From assembly GCA_002427845.1 (NCBI GenBank), contig DIYZ01000022.1, positions 455-19,377 of the forward strand: 18,923 nt of DNA. Reading direction: 5' to 3'. Each line of letters begins with the position of its first letter. Within the stretch, counting starts at the first letter, position 1. Position numbers and translations under genes: made by a program. The notes beneath the pieces were generated by a model. The model did no database searches, was not told the DNA's origin, and worked only from the letters and a program-made list of their open reading frames with translations. Origin of the DNA: Chloracidobacterium sp. UBA6041 (lineage in GTDB: Bacteria; Acidobacteriota; Blastocatellia; Pyrinomonadales; Pyrinomonadaceae). This document shows positions 10,680 to 18,800 of the stretch, one piece after another.

Positions 10680-10756
10680 GAGTTCTGAGTTTCGAGTTCA
10701 GATTGTCATCGAGCGGTCTTTAACTCGAAACTCGGAACCCGAAACTCGAAACTTCT
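10680..10756. repeat. Inverted heptamer-repeat element (GAGTTTC-type)
   Basis: The left arm has GAGTTCT, GAGTTTC and GAGTTCA (10680-10700). The right arm has AACTCGA, AACTCGG, AACCCGA, AACTCGA and AACTTCT (10722-10756), each unit seven bases long and complementary in sense to the left arm. A 12-bp perfect stem forms between 10687-10698 and 10722-10733 around a 23-base loop. It nearly fills the spacer between the oxidoreductase and hyuA and ends 5 bases before the hyuA ATG. It could fold in the transcript and hide the hyuA start or act as an attenuator. Confidence 0.8.
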
Positions 10757-10761
10757 TTTGA

Positions 10762-12786
10762 ATGCTAAAACGTAAGCTCAAGCAAAGCGTTCGTGTAGGC
10801 GTTGATACAGGCGGAACCTTCACAGATTTCGTTTTTGAAACAAACGGTCGCCTCGAGATATTCAAGTTTGCTTCCACGCCCGCGGATCCTTCGCTCGCCG
10901 TCAGTCAAGGTCTCCAACAAGTCGCGCAGAAGACAGGGGTCTCACTAAAAAATATTGAGGTGGTCCATGGCACAACTGTGGGCACCAATGCTTTGCTGCA
11001 GCGACGCGGCGCACGTACGGCGCTCGTCACGACGAGTGGATTTGAGGACGTCCTCGCAATCGGGCGACAAGCGCGACCTGAGCTTTACAACCTGAATGCC
11101 GTCAGTCCGCCTCCGCTAGTGACAGAGAAACTGCGCTTTGGCTTACATGAGCGCGTCACGGCCACGGGCGAAGTGCTAGAGCTACTTAACCAAACGGAAT
11201 TAGTACGTCTGGTTGCGCAGCTAAAGAAAGCGAACGTCGAGTCAGTAGCGATCTGCCTGTTGTTTTCGTTTGTCAATCCCGCGCATGAAAAACAAATAGC
11301 CCAGGCGCTTTCCGCGCTCAATATTCCTTTATCAATCTCTCATCAGATACTTCCTGAGTATCGAGAGTTTGAACGTACGTCTACCGTCGCGATTAATGCT
11401 TATCTCCAGCCGTTGATGGGCACTTATCTGAAGCGGCTGGCCACGAGCACAAAGAAACTTCGCGTCATGCAATCTTCCGGCGGCAGCATTTCGGCGTCGG
11501 TCGCCGCAAACGAACCGGTGCGGACAATTCTTTCGGGGCCTGCCGGCGGCGTGGTTGGCGCACTGCGAGCGGCGAGAGTTTCCGGTTTTGAAAAAATCAT
11601 CACCTTCGATATGGGTGGGACTTCTACGGACGTTGCCCTTTGCGAGCGCGATGGCTTACGCCTGACAAACGAGGCCTCGGTAGCGGGCTTGCCGGTTGCC
11701 GTGCCGGTTATGGATATACACACCGTCGGCGCTGGCGGCGGTTCGATTGCGAGAGTTGACGAAGGCGGCTCGCTGCGCGTTGGTCCCGAATCAGCCGGAG
11801 CCGATCCCGGTCCCGCCTGTTACGGCCGTTCGTTTTTGCCTACGGTTACCGATGCGCATCTTTTGCTGGGCCACTTCGGCGGCGCGGGATTGCTGGGCGG
11901 AGAGTTTGGGCTGGACGAAGAGCGGTCGCGCAAAGCTTTTGCGCAACTCGCGAACGAAATGAGTAAGGCTGCTCGTCGTACAGTTTCGACGATCGAAGCT
12001 GCACAAGGCGTACTGACGGTAGCCAATACAAACATGGAGCGCGCCTTGCGCCGTATCTCCGTTGAGCGGGGTTTCGACCCGCGTGATTTTGCGCTGCTTC
12101 CTTTTGGTGGCGCCGGCGGACTTCATGCAGTCGATCTGGCGCGCGCGCTCAGCATTCCTCGAATCATCGTGCCAAGATCCGGAGGGGCGCTCTCGGCCAT
12201 CGGAGTTCTAACGGCGAACGTAGTGAAGGACCAGAGCCGCACGCTAATGCTGGATCTCGAACCCGGCAGCGAAAGGAAGTTAGGAGAAACTTTTATCGAG
12301 CTGGAGCGCGCGGCCGCCGCGGCCCTGCGCCGCGAGGGTTTTTCGGTTACGAAACAAAAGCACGCGCGCTTATTAGCCTTGCGTTACAAGGGACAATCGT
12401 TTGAGTTGGAGATCAAACAGACGAAGGGAAACATCGCCGCCAGTTTTCATCGCGCCCATCGCGAACGCTATGGCTACGCGCAAGAATCAAACGTTGTGGA
12501 AATTGTTAATGCTCGCGTTCGTTCGACCGGGATGGTGGCGAAGCTGCCGCCAGGACGCGCGAGCGTTTCTCGTAAGAAGAATTATGCGAAGCCGGCGAAG
12601 TTTGTGACCGCTTATCTCGACGGAAAAAAACTCAGCGTGGCGGTCTACCAGCGAGACGAATTGCCAGCAGGGGCACAGCTTCGGACACCGTGCATCATTA
12701 CTGAGTACTCTTCAACTACTCTGATTCCGCCGGGCGCGCGGGCTGAGGTTGATGATTTTGGAAATCTGATCATTCATGTCACATAA
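10762..12786 (+). CDS. hyuA: Hydantoinase/oxoprolinase family protein, subunit A
   Basis: The 674-residue protein matches the HyuA family (N-methylhydantoinase A, 5-oxoprolinase, acetone carboxylase beta subunit), ATP-dependent enzymes of the ASKHA fold. Residues 11-22 give RVGVDTGGTFTD, the first phosphate loop. HGTTVGTNALL follows at 69-79, LPEYREFERTSTVAINAYLQP at about 197-217, SGPAGGV at 258-264 and FDMGGTSTDVAL at 282-293. Length fits the family (about 650-720). The family cleaves cyclic amides, or carboxylates ketones, with ATP; the substrate is not readable from the sequence. Subunit B follows 62 bp downstream. The ATG at 10762 has no evident ribosome-binding site, and the inverted repeat lies just before it, so control of translation initiation is possible. 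Symbol given at family level only. Confidence 0.92.
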   Translation: MLKRKLKQSVRVGVDTGGTFTDFVFETNGRLEIFKFASTPADPSLAVSQGLQQVAQKTGVSLKNIEVVHGTTVGTNALLQRRGARTALVTTSGFEDVLAIGRQARPELYNLNAVSPPPLVTEKLRFGLHERVTATGEVLELLNQTELVRLVAQLKKANVESVAICLLFSFVNPAHEKQIAQALSALNIPLSISHQILPEYREFERTSTVAINAYLQPLMGTYLKRLATSTKKLRVMQSSGGSISASVAANEPVRTILSGPAGGVVGALRAARVSGFEKIITFDMGGTSTDVALCERDGLRLTNEASVAGLPVAVPVMDIHTVGAGGGSIARVDEGGSLRVGPESAGADPGPACYGRSFLPTVTDAHLLLGHFGGAGLLGGEFGLDEERSRKAFAQLANEMSKAARRTVSTIEAAQGVLTVANTNMERALRRISVERGFDPRDFALLPFGGAGGLHAVDLARALSIPRIIVPRSGGALSAIGVLTANVVKDQSRTLMLDLEPGSERKLGETFIELERAAAAALRREGFSVTKQKHARLLALRYKGQSFELEIKQTKGNIAASFHRAHRERYGYAQESNVVEIVNARVRSTGMVAKLPPGRASVSRKKNYAKPAKFVTAYLDGKKLSVAVYQRDELPAGAQLRTPCIITEYSSTTLIPPGARAEVDDFGNLIIHVT

Positions 12787-12794
12787 AGGTGGTG

Positions 12795-12831
12795 GGAGTC
12801 TGACTAAGTTTGGAGTCTGATCATCCGAGTC
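12795..12831. repeat. Short direct repeats between hyuA and hyuB
   Basis: GGAGTCTGA occurs at 12795-12803 and 12812-12820, and a third partial copy (GAGTCAC) starts at 12827. The copies fill much of the 62-bp spacer. The period is 17 then 14, not a clean seven, so kinship with the heptamer repeats is doubtful. Confidence 0.5.
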
Positions 12832-12848
12832 ACACCTTAATATAACCA

Positions 12849-14486
12849 GTGACGCAATTTGATCCAACAACTCTGGAAATCTATCGCGCGCTCTACACTT
12901 CAGTGGCGGAGGAGATGGGGATTGCGCTGAGGCGCTCGGCCTTTTCGCCAAACATCAAAGAGCGGCGAGATTACTCATGCGCGGTATTCGACGCCCGGGG
13001 CCGCGTGATTGCACAGGGCGATCACATGCCCGTGCATTTGGGTTCGATGCCCATGGCCGTTGCTTCCGCATTAAGCGAAATCGATCTTCAACCGGGAGAC
13101 GTCGTCGCCCTAAACGATCCCTTTGCCGGCGGCACACATCTGCCGGATGTGACGTTGGTAATGCCAGTCTTTGCGGAAGTGACGGCAGACCGAAAACCGG
13201 CGACCGTAAAAAATGGAGCTGTCCACCGTCGCCCGTCGTCGGTCGGCCGTCCGCTTTTTTACGTTGCCAACCGCGCACATCATGCGGACATTGGCGGCGC
13301 AACGCCGGGCTCGATGGGACTGGCCACGGATATTTACGGCGAGGGGTTATCTATTCCGCCAGTCCGCCTGTTAAAAAATGGCGCGCTCAATGAAGACATG
13401 ATGCGCCTGATACTGGCAAACGTTCGCAGTCATGATGAACGTCGTGGCGATTTTCAGGCGCAGATTGGTTCACTAAAGACCGGCGCCGCGCGGCTGCTGG
13501 AAATTGGGCAACGTCGCGGCGCGCCGGAAGCGCGTGCGTATGCAACGCATTTGATTGAGTACTCCGCACGGCTCATGCGACAGGCAATCGCGACGATTCC
13601 TGACGGCAAGTACGAAGCAGAAGACGCGCTTGATGACGACGGCGTGACTGCTGGAGAGGTTCCTATCCGCGTCGCCGTCACGATCAAGGCAGCGCGCGCG
13701 ACTGTCGACTTCACCGGCAGCGCTGCCCAGGTTGCCGGGCCAATCAATGCCGTGGAGGCGATCACGGTCTCAGCCGTTTCGTATGTGTTTCGCTGTTTGC
13801 TCGATGGCGACGTACCGGCGAGTGCCGGTTTGATGGAACCCATTGAAGTGCTGGCGCCAAGGGCCACGATAGTTAATGCCATTCATCCGGCTTCGGTTGC
13901 CGGCGGCAATGTGGAAACGTCCCAGCGCATTGTCGATGTGCTCTTCAAAGCATTGGCCAGAGGATTGCCGGATCGAATCCCGGCGGCCAGCCAGGGCACG
14001 ATGAACAATTTGACGATTGGCGGAATTGATCCACGTACTGGCAATATCGGCCGGGAGTTTTCCTACTACGAAACCGTCGCTGGCGGCATGGGCGCGCGTC
14101 CGGAGCACGATGGCATGAGCGCTGTCCATACGCACATGACTAACAGCCTGAACACACCCGCCGAAGCGCTCGAGTATGCCTATCCGTTGCGCGTGCGCGA
14201 GTACAAGATTCGCAAAGGCTCAGGCGGAAAAGGAAAGCATCGCGGGGGCGACGGCGTAGTTCGTGAGATTGAAACGTTGGCGCCGGCGCGTATGTCACTG
14301 CTGGCGGACAGGCGAAAGCGTGGGCCATATGGTCTGGCCGGAGGCGAGGATGGTCAGCCCGGCAACGCTACGATCATTCACAAGGGACGGTCGCGCAAGA
14401 TTGGCTCGAAGGGAAGTTGGGAATTGGAAGCCGGCGACCGCGTGCGAATTGAAACACCCGGCGGCGGTGGTTTTGGGAAGGGGTGA
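12849..14486 (+). CDS. hyuB: Hydantoinase/oxoprolinase family protein, subunit B, with an internal repeat-coded insert
   Basis: The 545-residue protein matches HyuB (hydantoinase B/oxoprolinase), the partner of HyuA. Visible family blocks are DYSCAVFD and IAQGDHMPVHLGSMP (about 41-68), LNDPFAGGTHLPDV (88-101), NRAHHADIGG (141-150), the region around FTGSAAQVAGPINA, and the C-terminal GGKGKHRGGDGVVREIE and ETPGGGGFGKG. The start is GTG at 12849, with no clear ribosome-binding site; it fits the usual family N-terminus DPTTLEIYRALYTSVAEEMG. Residues about 112-136, rich in R, P and V, lie where I expect only a few residues between the strand VFAE and FYVANRAHHAD; the underlying DNA is a period-7 repeat. 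The insert keeps the frame and sits in what is probably a surface loop. It likely works with hyuA as one enzyme. Confidence 0.92.
   Translation: MTQFDPTTLEIYRALYTSVAEEMGIALRRSAFSPNIKERRDYSCAVFDARGRVIAQGDHMPVHLGSMPMAVASALSEIDLQPGDVVALNDPFAGGTHLPDVTLVMPVFAEVTADRKPATVKNGAVHRRPSSVGRPLFYVANRAHHADIGGATPGSMGLATDIYGEGLSIPPVRLLKNGALNEDMMRLILANVRSHDERRGDFQAQIGSLKTGAARLLEIGQRRGAPEARAYATHLIEYSARLMRQAIATIPDGKYEAEDALDDDGVTAGEVPIRVAVTIKAARATVDFTGSAAQVAGPINAVEAITVSAVSYVFRCLLDGDVPASAGLMEPIEVLAPRATIVNAIHPASVAGGNVETSQRIVDVLFKALARGLPDRIPAASQGTMNNLTIGGIDPRTGNIGREFSYYETVAGGMGARPEHDGMSAVHTHMTNSLNTPAEALEYAYPLRVREYKIRKGSGGKGKHRGGDGVVREIETLAPARMSLLADRRKRGPYGLAGGEDGQPGNATIIHKGRSRKIGSKGSWELEAGDRVRIETPGGGGFGKG
13187..13255. 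repeat. Heptamer-phased repeat inside hyuB
   Basis: Left units AGACCGA, AAACCGG and CGACCGT (13187-13207) share ACCG at a seven-base period. After a 13-base spacer, GTC recurs exactly every seven bases at 13221, 13228, 13235, 13242 and 13249 (GTCCACC, GTCGCCC, GTCGTCG, GTCGGCC, GTCCGCT). The layout, two arms of heptamers around a short spacer, is that of the repeat at 10680-10756, but here it lies within coding sequence and is translated in frame. Confidence 0.65.
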
Positions 14487-14535
14487 AGGAGGCAGAATCT
14501 GCAGCTCAAGAAGAAACGGGTCGGTTCGCCGAATC

Positions 14536-14562
14536 TTACGCTGCCGGCTTCTACGGTAAAAT
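14536..14562 (+). promoter_or_regulatory. Possible promoter for the 14592 gene
   Basis: TAAAAT at 14557-14562 could serve as a -10 box, 29 bases before the ATG. The best -35 candidate, TTACGC at 14536-14541, is poor and the spacing is 15. The call rests mainly on position, in the 105-bp gap after hyuB. Confidence 0.25.
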
Positions 14563-14591
14563 GGTATTGAGATGTAAAAAGAGAGCACACT

Positions 14592-15410
14592 ATGAATAAC
14601 AAAATAGGCAATTGGAGGCTTAAAGCTGGGATTATACTACCGCTCCTCCTGATATTGGTTGCGGCTGCGGCGACGCAATGGTCCGCCTTGCGCTCTCAGA
14701 CGGAGACAAATCCGGGCACGAGCGCTCAAAGCAAAAACCGCAAGCTATCCAAACTGGATATGGAAACAGTACCTCTGGTTGATTACGACGCGCCACAATC
14801 CGCTGACTTGGAGAGACAGAGTAAGAACCGCCGCCACGGCGGGATTAGTGGCTTTGTCGAGAAGACCTACAGGGGCGGAGAGTCAGTTCTCATTAACGAT
14901 TGGGAGGTGGGGCTTCCGGCTCTGCCGGTGGACCGAAGTGACGCCATTGTGTTAGGTAAAGTCGTCGGCGCGCAAGCCTACCTATCCGATGATAAGACCG
15001 GAATCTATTCCGAGTTCAAAGTGCTCGTTGACAAAGTTCTCAAAGGCGACGACCACGCGCTGCTGAGCCCGGGCACTTCTATCGTCGCAGAGCGCCTCGG
15101 CGGACGAGTCAGACTCCCATCCGGTCGCACCGTGGTTTACAGACTTATCGGGCAAGCTTTTCCACAACTCAACGGAAGCTATGTGTTCTTCCTCAAGAAA
15201 GAGAATGGGCAGGCAGACTATTCCATCCTGACAGCCTACGAGCTGAAAGGCGGACGCATCATCCCGCTAGATGGCTCAAACGTGGAGTTGACGAGTACTT
15301 GGCGCTTCGACAAATACAAGGACGTTGATGAGCAACAATTTCTGAGCGAGCTGCTGGACGTTATTGCCAAGTCTTCCAAATCTTCACGACCAATTCAAGG
15401 GAAGGGGTAA
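14592..15410 (+). CDS. Membrane-anchored or secreted protein of unknown function
   Basis: The 272-residue product has one N-terminal hydrophobic segment (about residues 12-30) that is either an uncleaved anchor or a signal peptide, then a polar linker (about 31-80). A globular part follows from about 95 to 265 with the stretches ALPVDRSDAIVLGKVVGAQA, FKVLVDKVLKGD and NGSYVFFLKKENG. The alternation of strands and the VLGKV...SEFKVLVDKVLKGD pattern suggest a beta-rich extracytoplasmic domain, but I do not recognise a named family. Ribosome binding is weak (AAGAGAG about 8 bases before the ATG). The next gene starts 7 bases after its stop, so the two are almost surely co-transcribed. Confidence 0.8.
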   Translation: MNNKIGNWRLKAGIILPLLLILVAAAATQWSALRSQTETNPGTSAQSKNRKLSKLDMETVPLVDYDAPQSADLERQSKNRRHGGISGFVEKTYRGGESVLINDWEVGLPALPVDRSDAIVLGKVVGAQAYLSDDKTGIYSEFKVLVDKVLKGDDHALLSPGTSIVAERLGGRVRLPSGRTVVYRLIGQAFPQLNGSYVFFLKKENGQADYSILTAYELKGGRIIPLDGSNVELTSTWRFDKYKDVDEQQFLSELLDVIAKSSKSSRPIQGKG

Positions 15411-15417
15411 ATGAGCC

Positions 15418-15813
15418 ATGAGAATGCGCCGAATTTACCGCGTACATTCGTCCTTGGTTGGGATACTCAGCCTATGCTTAATGACCTTGAATTTTGCACG
15501 TCTCACGCCGGTTCAAGGGCAAGCACCGGCTTGTACGACAGTCGGTGGTTACGGAGCTTCAGAGGCTTTTCCGCAAAACTCAAAGCTCACGGTTAATATC
15601 AGCGGCGCCGATGGTACGCAACAGGGCGGGGTGAGAAGTGCGTTTGCGGAGTGGCAGAAAGTCAACGACGCCAGCGCTACCGGCAACGCTTCAGGGATAG
15701 TCGTGAACCAATACACATACCTGGCCACGGCCGGGGCCCAGAATGTCAGGGTTGTCTTTGGGACGCCGGCCGGCGGAGTGCGCGGCAGTTCCGCGAGAAG
15801 GCAGGAGCAGTAG
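15418..15813 (+). CDS. Secreted protein, probably a truncated metalloprotease-like gene
   Basis: The 131-residue product has a signal peptide (basic start, hydrophobic segment to about residue 28, cleavage probably after VQG or QGQA near 34-36). The mature part contains KLTVNISGADGTQQGGVRSAF, AEWQ and, later, YLATAGAQNVRVVFGTP. This resembles the N-terminal part of secreted matrixin-like proteins found in Acidobacteriota, where a strand, a helix with W, and then a zinc site HExxH follow. No HExxH is present. The last codons and the TAG stop are supplied by a GCAGGAG-type repeat starting at 15801, so the gene looks cut off by, or rejoined at, that repeat. AAGGGG at 15402-15407 may be its ribosome-binding site. 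It could still be translated as a short secreted protein; the family match is tentative. Confidence 0.65.
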   Translation: MRMRRIYRVHSSLVGILSLCLMTLNFARLTPVQGQAPACTTVGGYGASEAFPQNSKLTVNISGADGTQQGGVRSAFAEWQKVNDASATGNASGIVVNQYTYLATAGAQNVRVVFGTPAGGVRGSSARRQEQ

Positions 15814-15845
15814 GCAGGTTCACGAATATCTGACTCCTGCTCCTG
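15801..15845. repeat. Inverted GCAGGAG-type repeat between convergent genes
   Basis: CAGGAGCAGTAG at 15802-15813 pairs with CTCCTGCTCCTG at 15834-15845 with one mismatch, leaving a 20-base loop. Units match those at 9501-9528. It fills the 35-bp gap between the convergent genes ending at 15813 and 15849 and could act as a two-way terminator, although neither side has a proper T-run. The left arm forms the end of the plus-strand gene. Confidence 0.7.
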
Positions 15846-15848
15846 ACT

Positions 15849-18800
15849 TTAAGTTGTCAATCTTCGATAAATACCCGGCAGGCGCTCCGGCAGCGAAAGC
15901 ACGTCATCGATGATCGTGTAGCCAATCTCGCCGTAGAGATCGCGCAGCTCCGCCTCCGACTCGCGATCGATCGTGATGCAGAAAGGTGTTATGCCCTGGT
16001 TTTTTGCCTGCCGTAAAGCTTCGCGCGTGTCCTCGCGCGCGTAACGCGCATCGCCGTAATCGTGATCGTAAGGGCGTCCGTCAGACAAGACGATGAGCAA
16101 GCGCGTGCGCGCTTCCTGCTTTGCGAGCTTCGCGGTCGCGTGTCGAATTGCAGCGCCCAGCCGCGTATTGTTTTGAAAAGTTATGCCACCGATTCTTTGC
16201 TTCACTTCATCCGAATACTTCTCAGCAAAATCTTTCACTACATAAAACTTCACGTTGCGCCGGCCTTCGGAAGTGAAACCGTTAATCGAATACGTATCGC
16301 CTACCGCTTCCAGCGCTTCGCTCATCAACACCAGGCCTTCTTTTTCAATCTCAATGATGCGCCGGCCGGGGCGTGTATAGGGCTGCAGCGGATGGCGCCC
16401 AATCGTGCGCGCCGTCGATGACGATTGGTCCAACAGGAAAGAAACAGCGACGTCACGTTGTCGCCGCAGACGTCTCGTATAAAGCCGTTCAGATTGATGT
16501 CCGTCGGCTTTTCTGTCGATGACGTAATCGATTACCGCATTCAGATCAAACTCCTCACCGTCGAGCTCGTTGGTAATGCGCAACAAATCTTCCGGCTTCA
16601 TCAATTGAAACTGGTGCCGGATGGACGAAATAACGCCTTTATGGCGCTCGCGTGTTTGTTCGACAAAGACTGGGTCGCCCTGCTTAACGTGCTTCTCGAC
16701 CACTCGGCACCAACCGAGGCGATGGTCAGTCAACTCCCGATCCCACTCGTCGTAGTTGTAGGCCACCTCGCCTTCCTCAAGTGTCTGTTCCGGAAGCTCC
16801 GCCTCCGTCCATGCTTCAGCGCCCTGCAACTCATCCGGTTCGCCTTCGCCGTCAGGGTCGTTCCAGGCGTTGAACAGTTCGCGCGCGTCCCGGCGCTGCG
16901 GTCGTTGTTGCGACGGCGTCCGGTTGAAACTCTCCGTCGCGATCGCGTTTTCGTCTTCCGTTTCCGAAGGCTCTTCCTGCGTTTCAACCTCCTGCACTGA
17001 ATCATCAGCGGCCTGGGATTGAAACAACGAATAGACGCGACTCGTCGCCATCAAGCTGTCGGCAAGCGTAGCTGTAGGGCTCGACAAATATTCTGCTGCC
17101 ACCGATTCCAGCTCGGAAACAATTTGACTGTAATACTGGCGCGCATCGTCTGTGGCGCCTCCCAGCAGCGTAGCTTGAAAAAGCAATTCGAAAGAAACCA
17201 GCGTCGCCGGCAACTCCGTGACGGACGGGCGGCCGCGGCGCAGGTGTTCGCGAATCAAATCAAGATCGCGAGCGAGTCCGCGATAATTCTGGCGCAACCG
17301 GCGATCGATGCGGCAATTCTCCAGCGTGCCGAATATCCGCCGCGCGAGATGCGGATGCGGAAACAAATGCAGGACCTGGCGATAATCGACGTCTGTAGGA
17401 CAGGCATTCTTGCCTGTCACTGAATCTGAAGAACTCGTCTGACTATTCGCACCATCGACAGACAAGAATGTCTGTCCTCCTCCTACCATTTCGTCAGGAA
17501 GCGAGAAGGCGTCGCGCGCGTCAGCATCTTCGGGAACGTAGGTTTGGGCAAGATTCACATAGGCGGCCCGCAGAGCGTCTGTCCCACGTTCGTAGGTTCC
17601 AAACTCGATTTGCCCGGCAGCATGTGCGGCCAAAACTTTGTAGAAACGAAAGTCCAGTTCGTCATCATCAAATTCGGATACCGTTGAGGGAAGATGAATG
17701 GTCCGTCCATCGCCGATGCGCGACTCAACGGGCACTGCTGCCAGCGGGCTTATCTCAACTTCGCGGCCGGTGAGCGCTTCGACGTAGAGCATCAGCAGAT
17801 GTCGTACTCCTTCGAGAGAGAGCCCGTTGCTGCCGCTGCGCAACGCGTCGTAGCTGCCGCGGGTTTCGAGCGCAAAATAACTGCGCCGCGCGCGCGCATC
17901 TTTTTGGGAAGACAAACCGCGGCGCGCCCACTCCTCAAACTGTGTAATCGACACTGTTCGCAACGCCAACGCACTTGAACGAAAACAGGCGAGCGCTGCT
18001 TCGCCGTCGACTTCGGCAATCTCCCGTGTCAACGCCATAACGCGCGTGGCCAGCTCGATTTTGCGATCGTGACCGGCTTCACTGGCGAGCCCGCGCACAA
18101 ACCTGGGCGTGCTTCTGACAAAAGCAACCAGGCTCGCGTTTCCATGTTGCGCGACCATCCATAAGAGTTTGATCCAGTCAGCAAAAATCTCGGGCGCGCT
18201 CCGCAGCACGTCACCGCCCGTTTTAAGAACCTGCAGTGCCGACCCGCCGCCGCGTTCAAGAAAACCGATAGCGCTGTCGAGCAATCTCGCTACCTCACTT
18301 TTACTGAGATTGGCGACTGCGGCGGGCAGCGCTGCCCACGCGTCTGCTGCGATGCCACCCGCGCGAAAGGCAAACTCGGAGGCGAGATTAATCCCCTTTT
18401 CCACGACTGCCGGATCTTGATTCTTCTTCAGGCTGCGAACCACTTCCGGCGTCTGGCTGAGAAACTCTGCACTGTGCCTGGCTGAGCGTCGCGCGATCTC
18501 GGTGGCAACCTGCAATGAAGCGCCGAGTAGTTCCGGGTCGTCTACCGCCAGGGCAAGCGCCGGCAAACTTCGCAGTGTGTCAATTGCGATAGAGGTCGAG
18601 AGTGCGATTTGTCGCGAAGAAAGTTGGAAAGCCAACAAGAGAATGCTTGCCGGAATATCTTTGAGACCGCCGACTCCTTCCGCGAAAAAAGTGATCGCGG
18701 TTTCTACGTCGCTCATCGCCAGGCGCCGGCCGAGTTCGCCCCACGAACGCAACTCGGTTGCTTGCAAAACCTCCGCGGCTGGTGGGGCTGCACGCAGAAA

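Noticed and set aside
17398..17477. CRISPR-like array at the two palindromes
   Set aside because: There are only two units, in opposite orientation, inside a coding gene, with no cas genes; the doublet fits REP elements.
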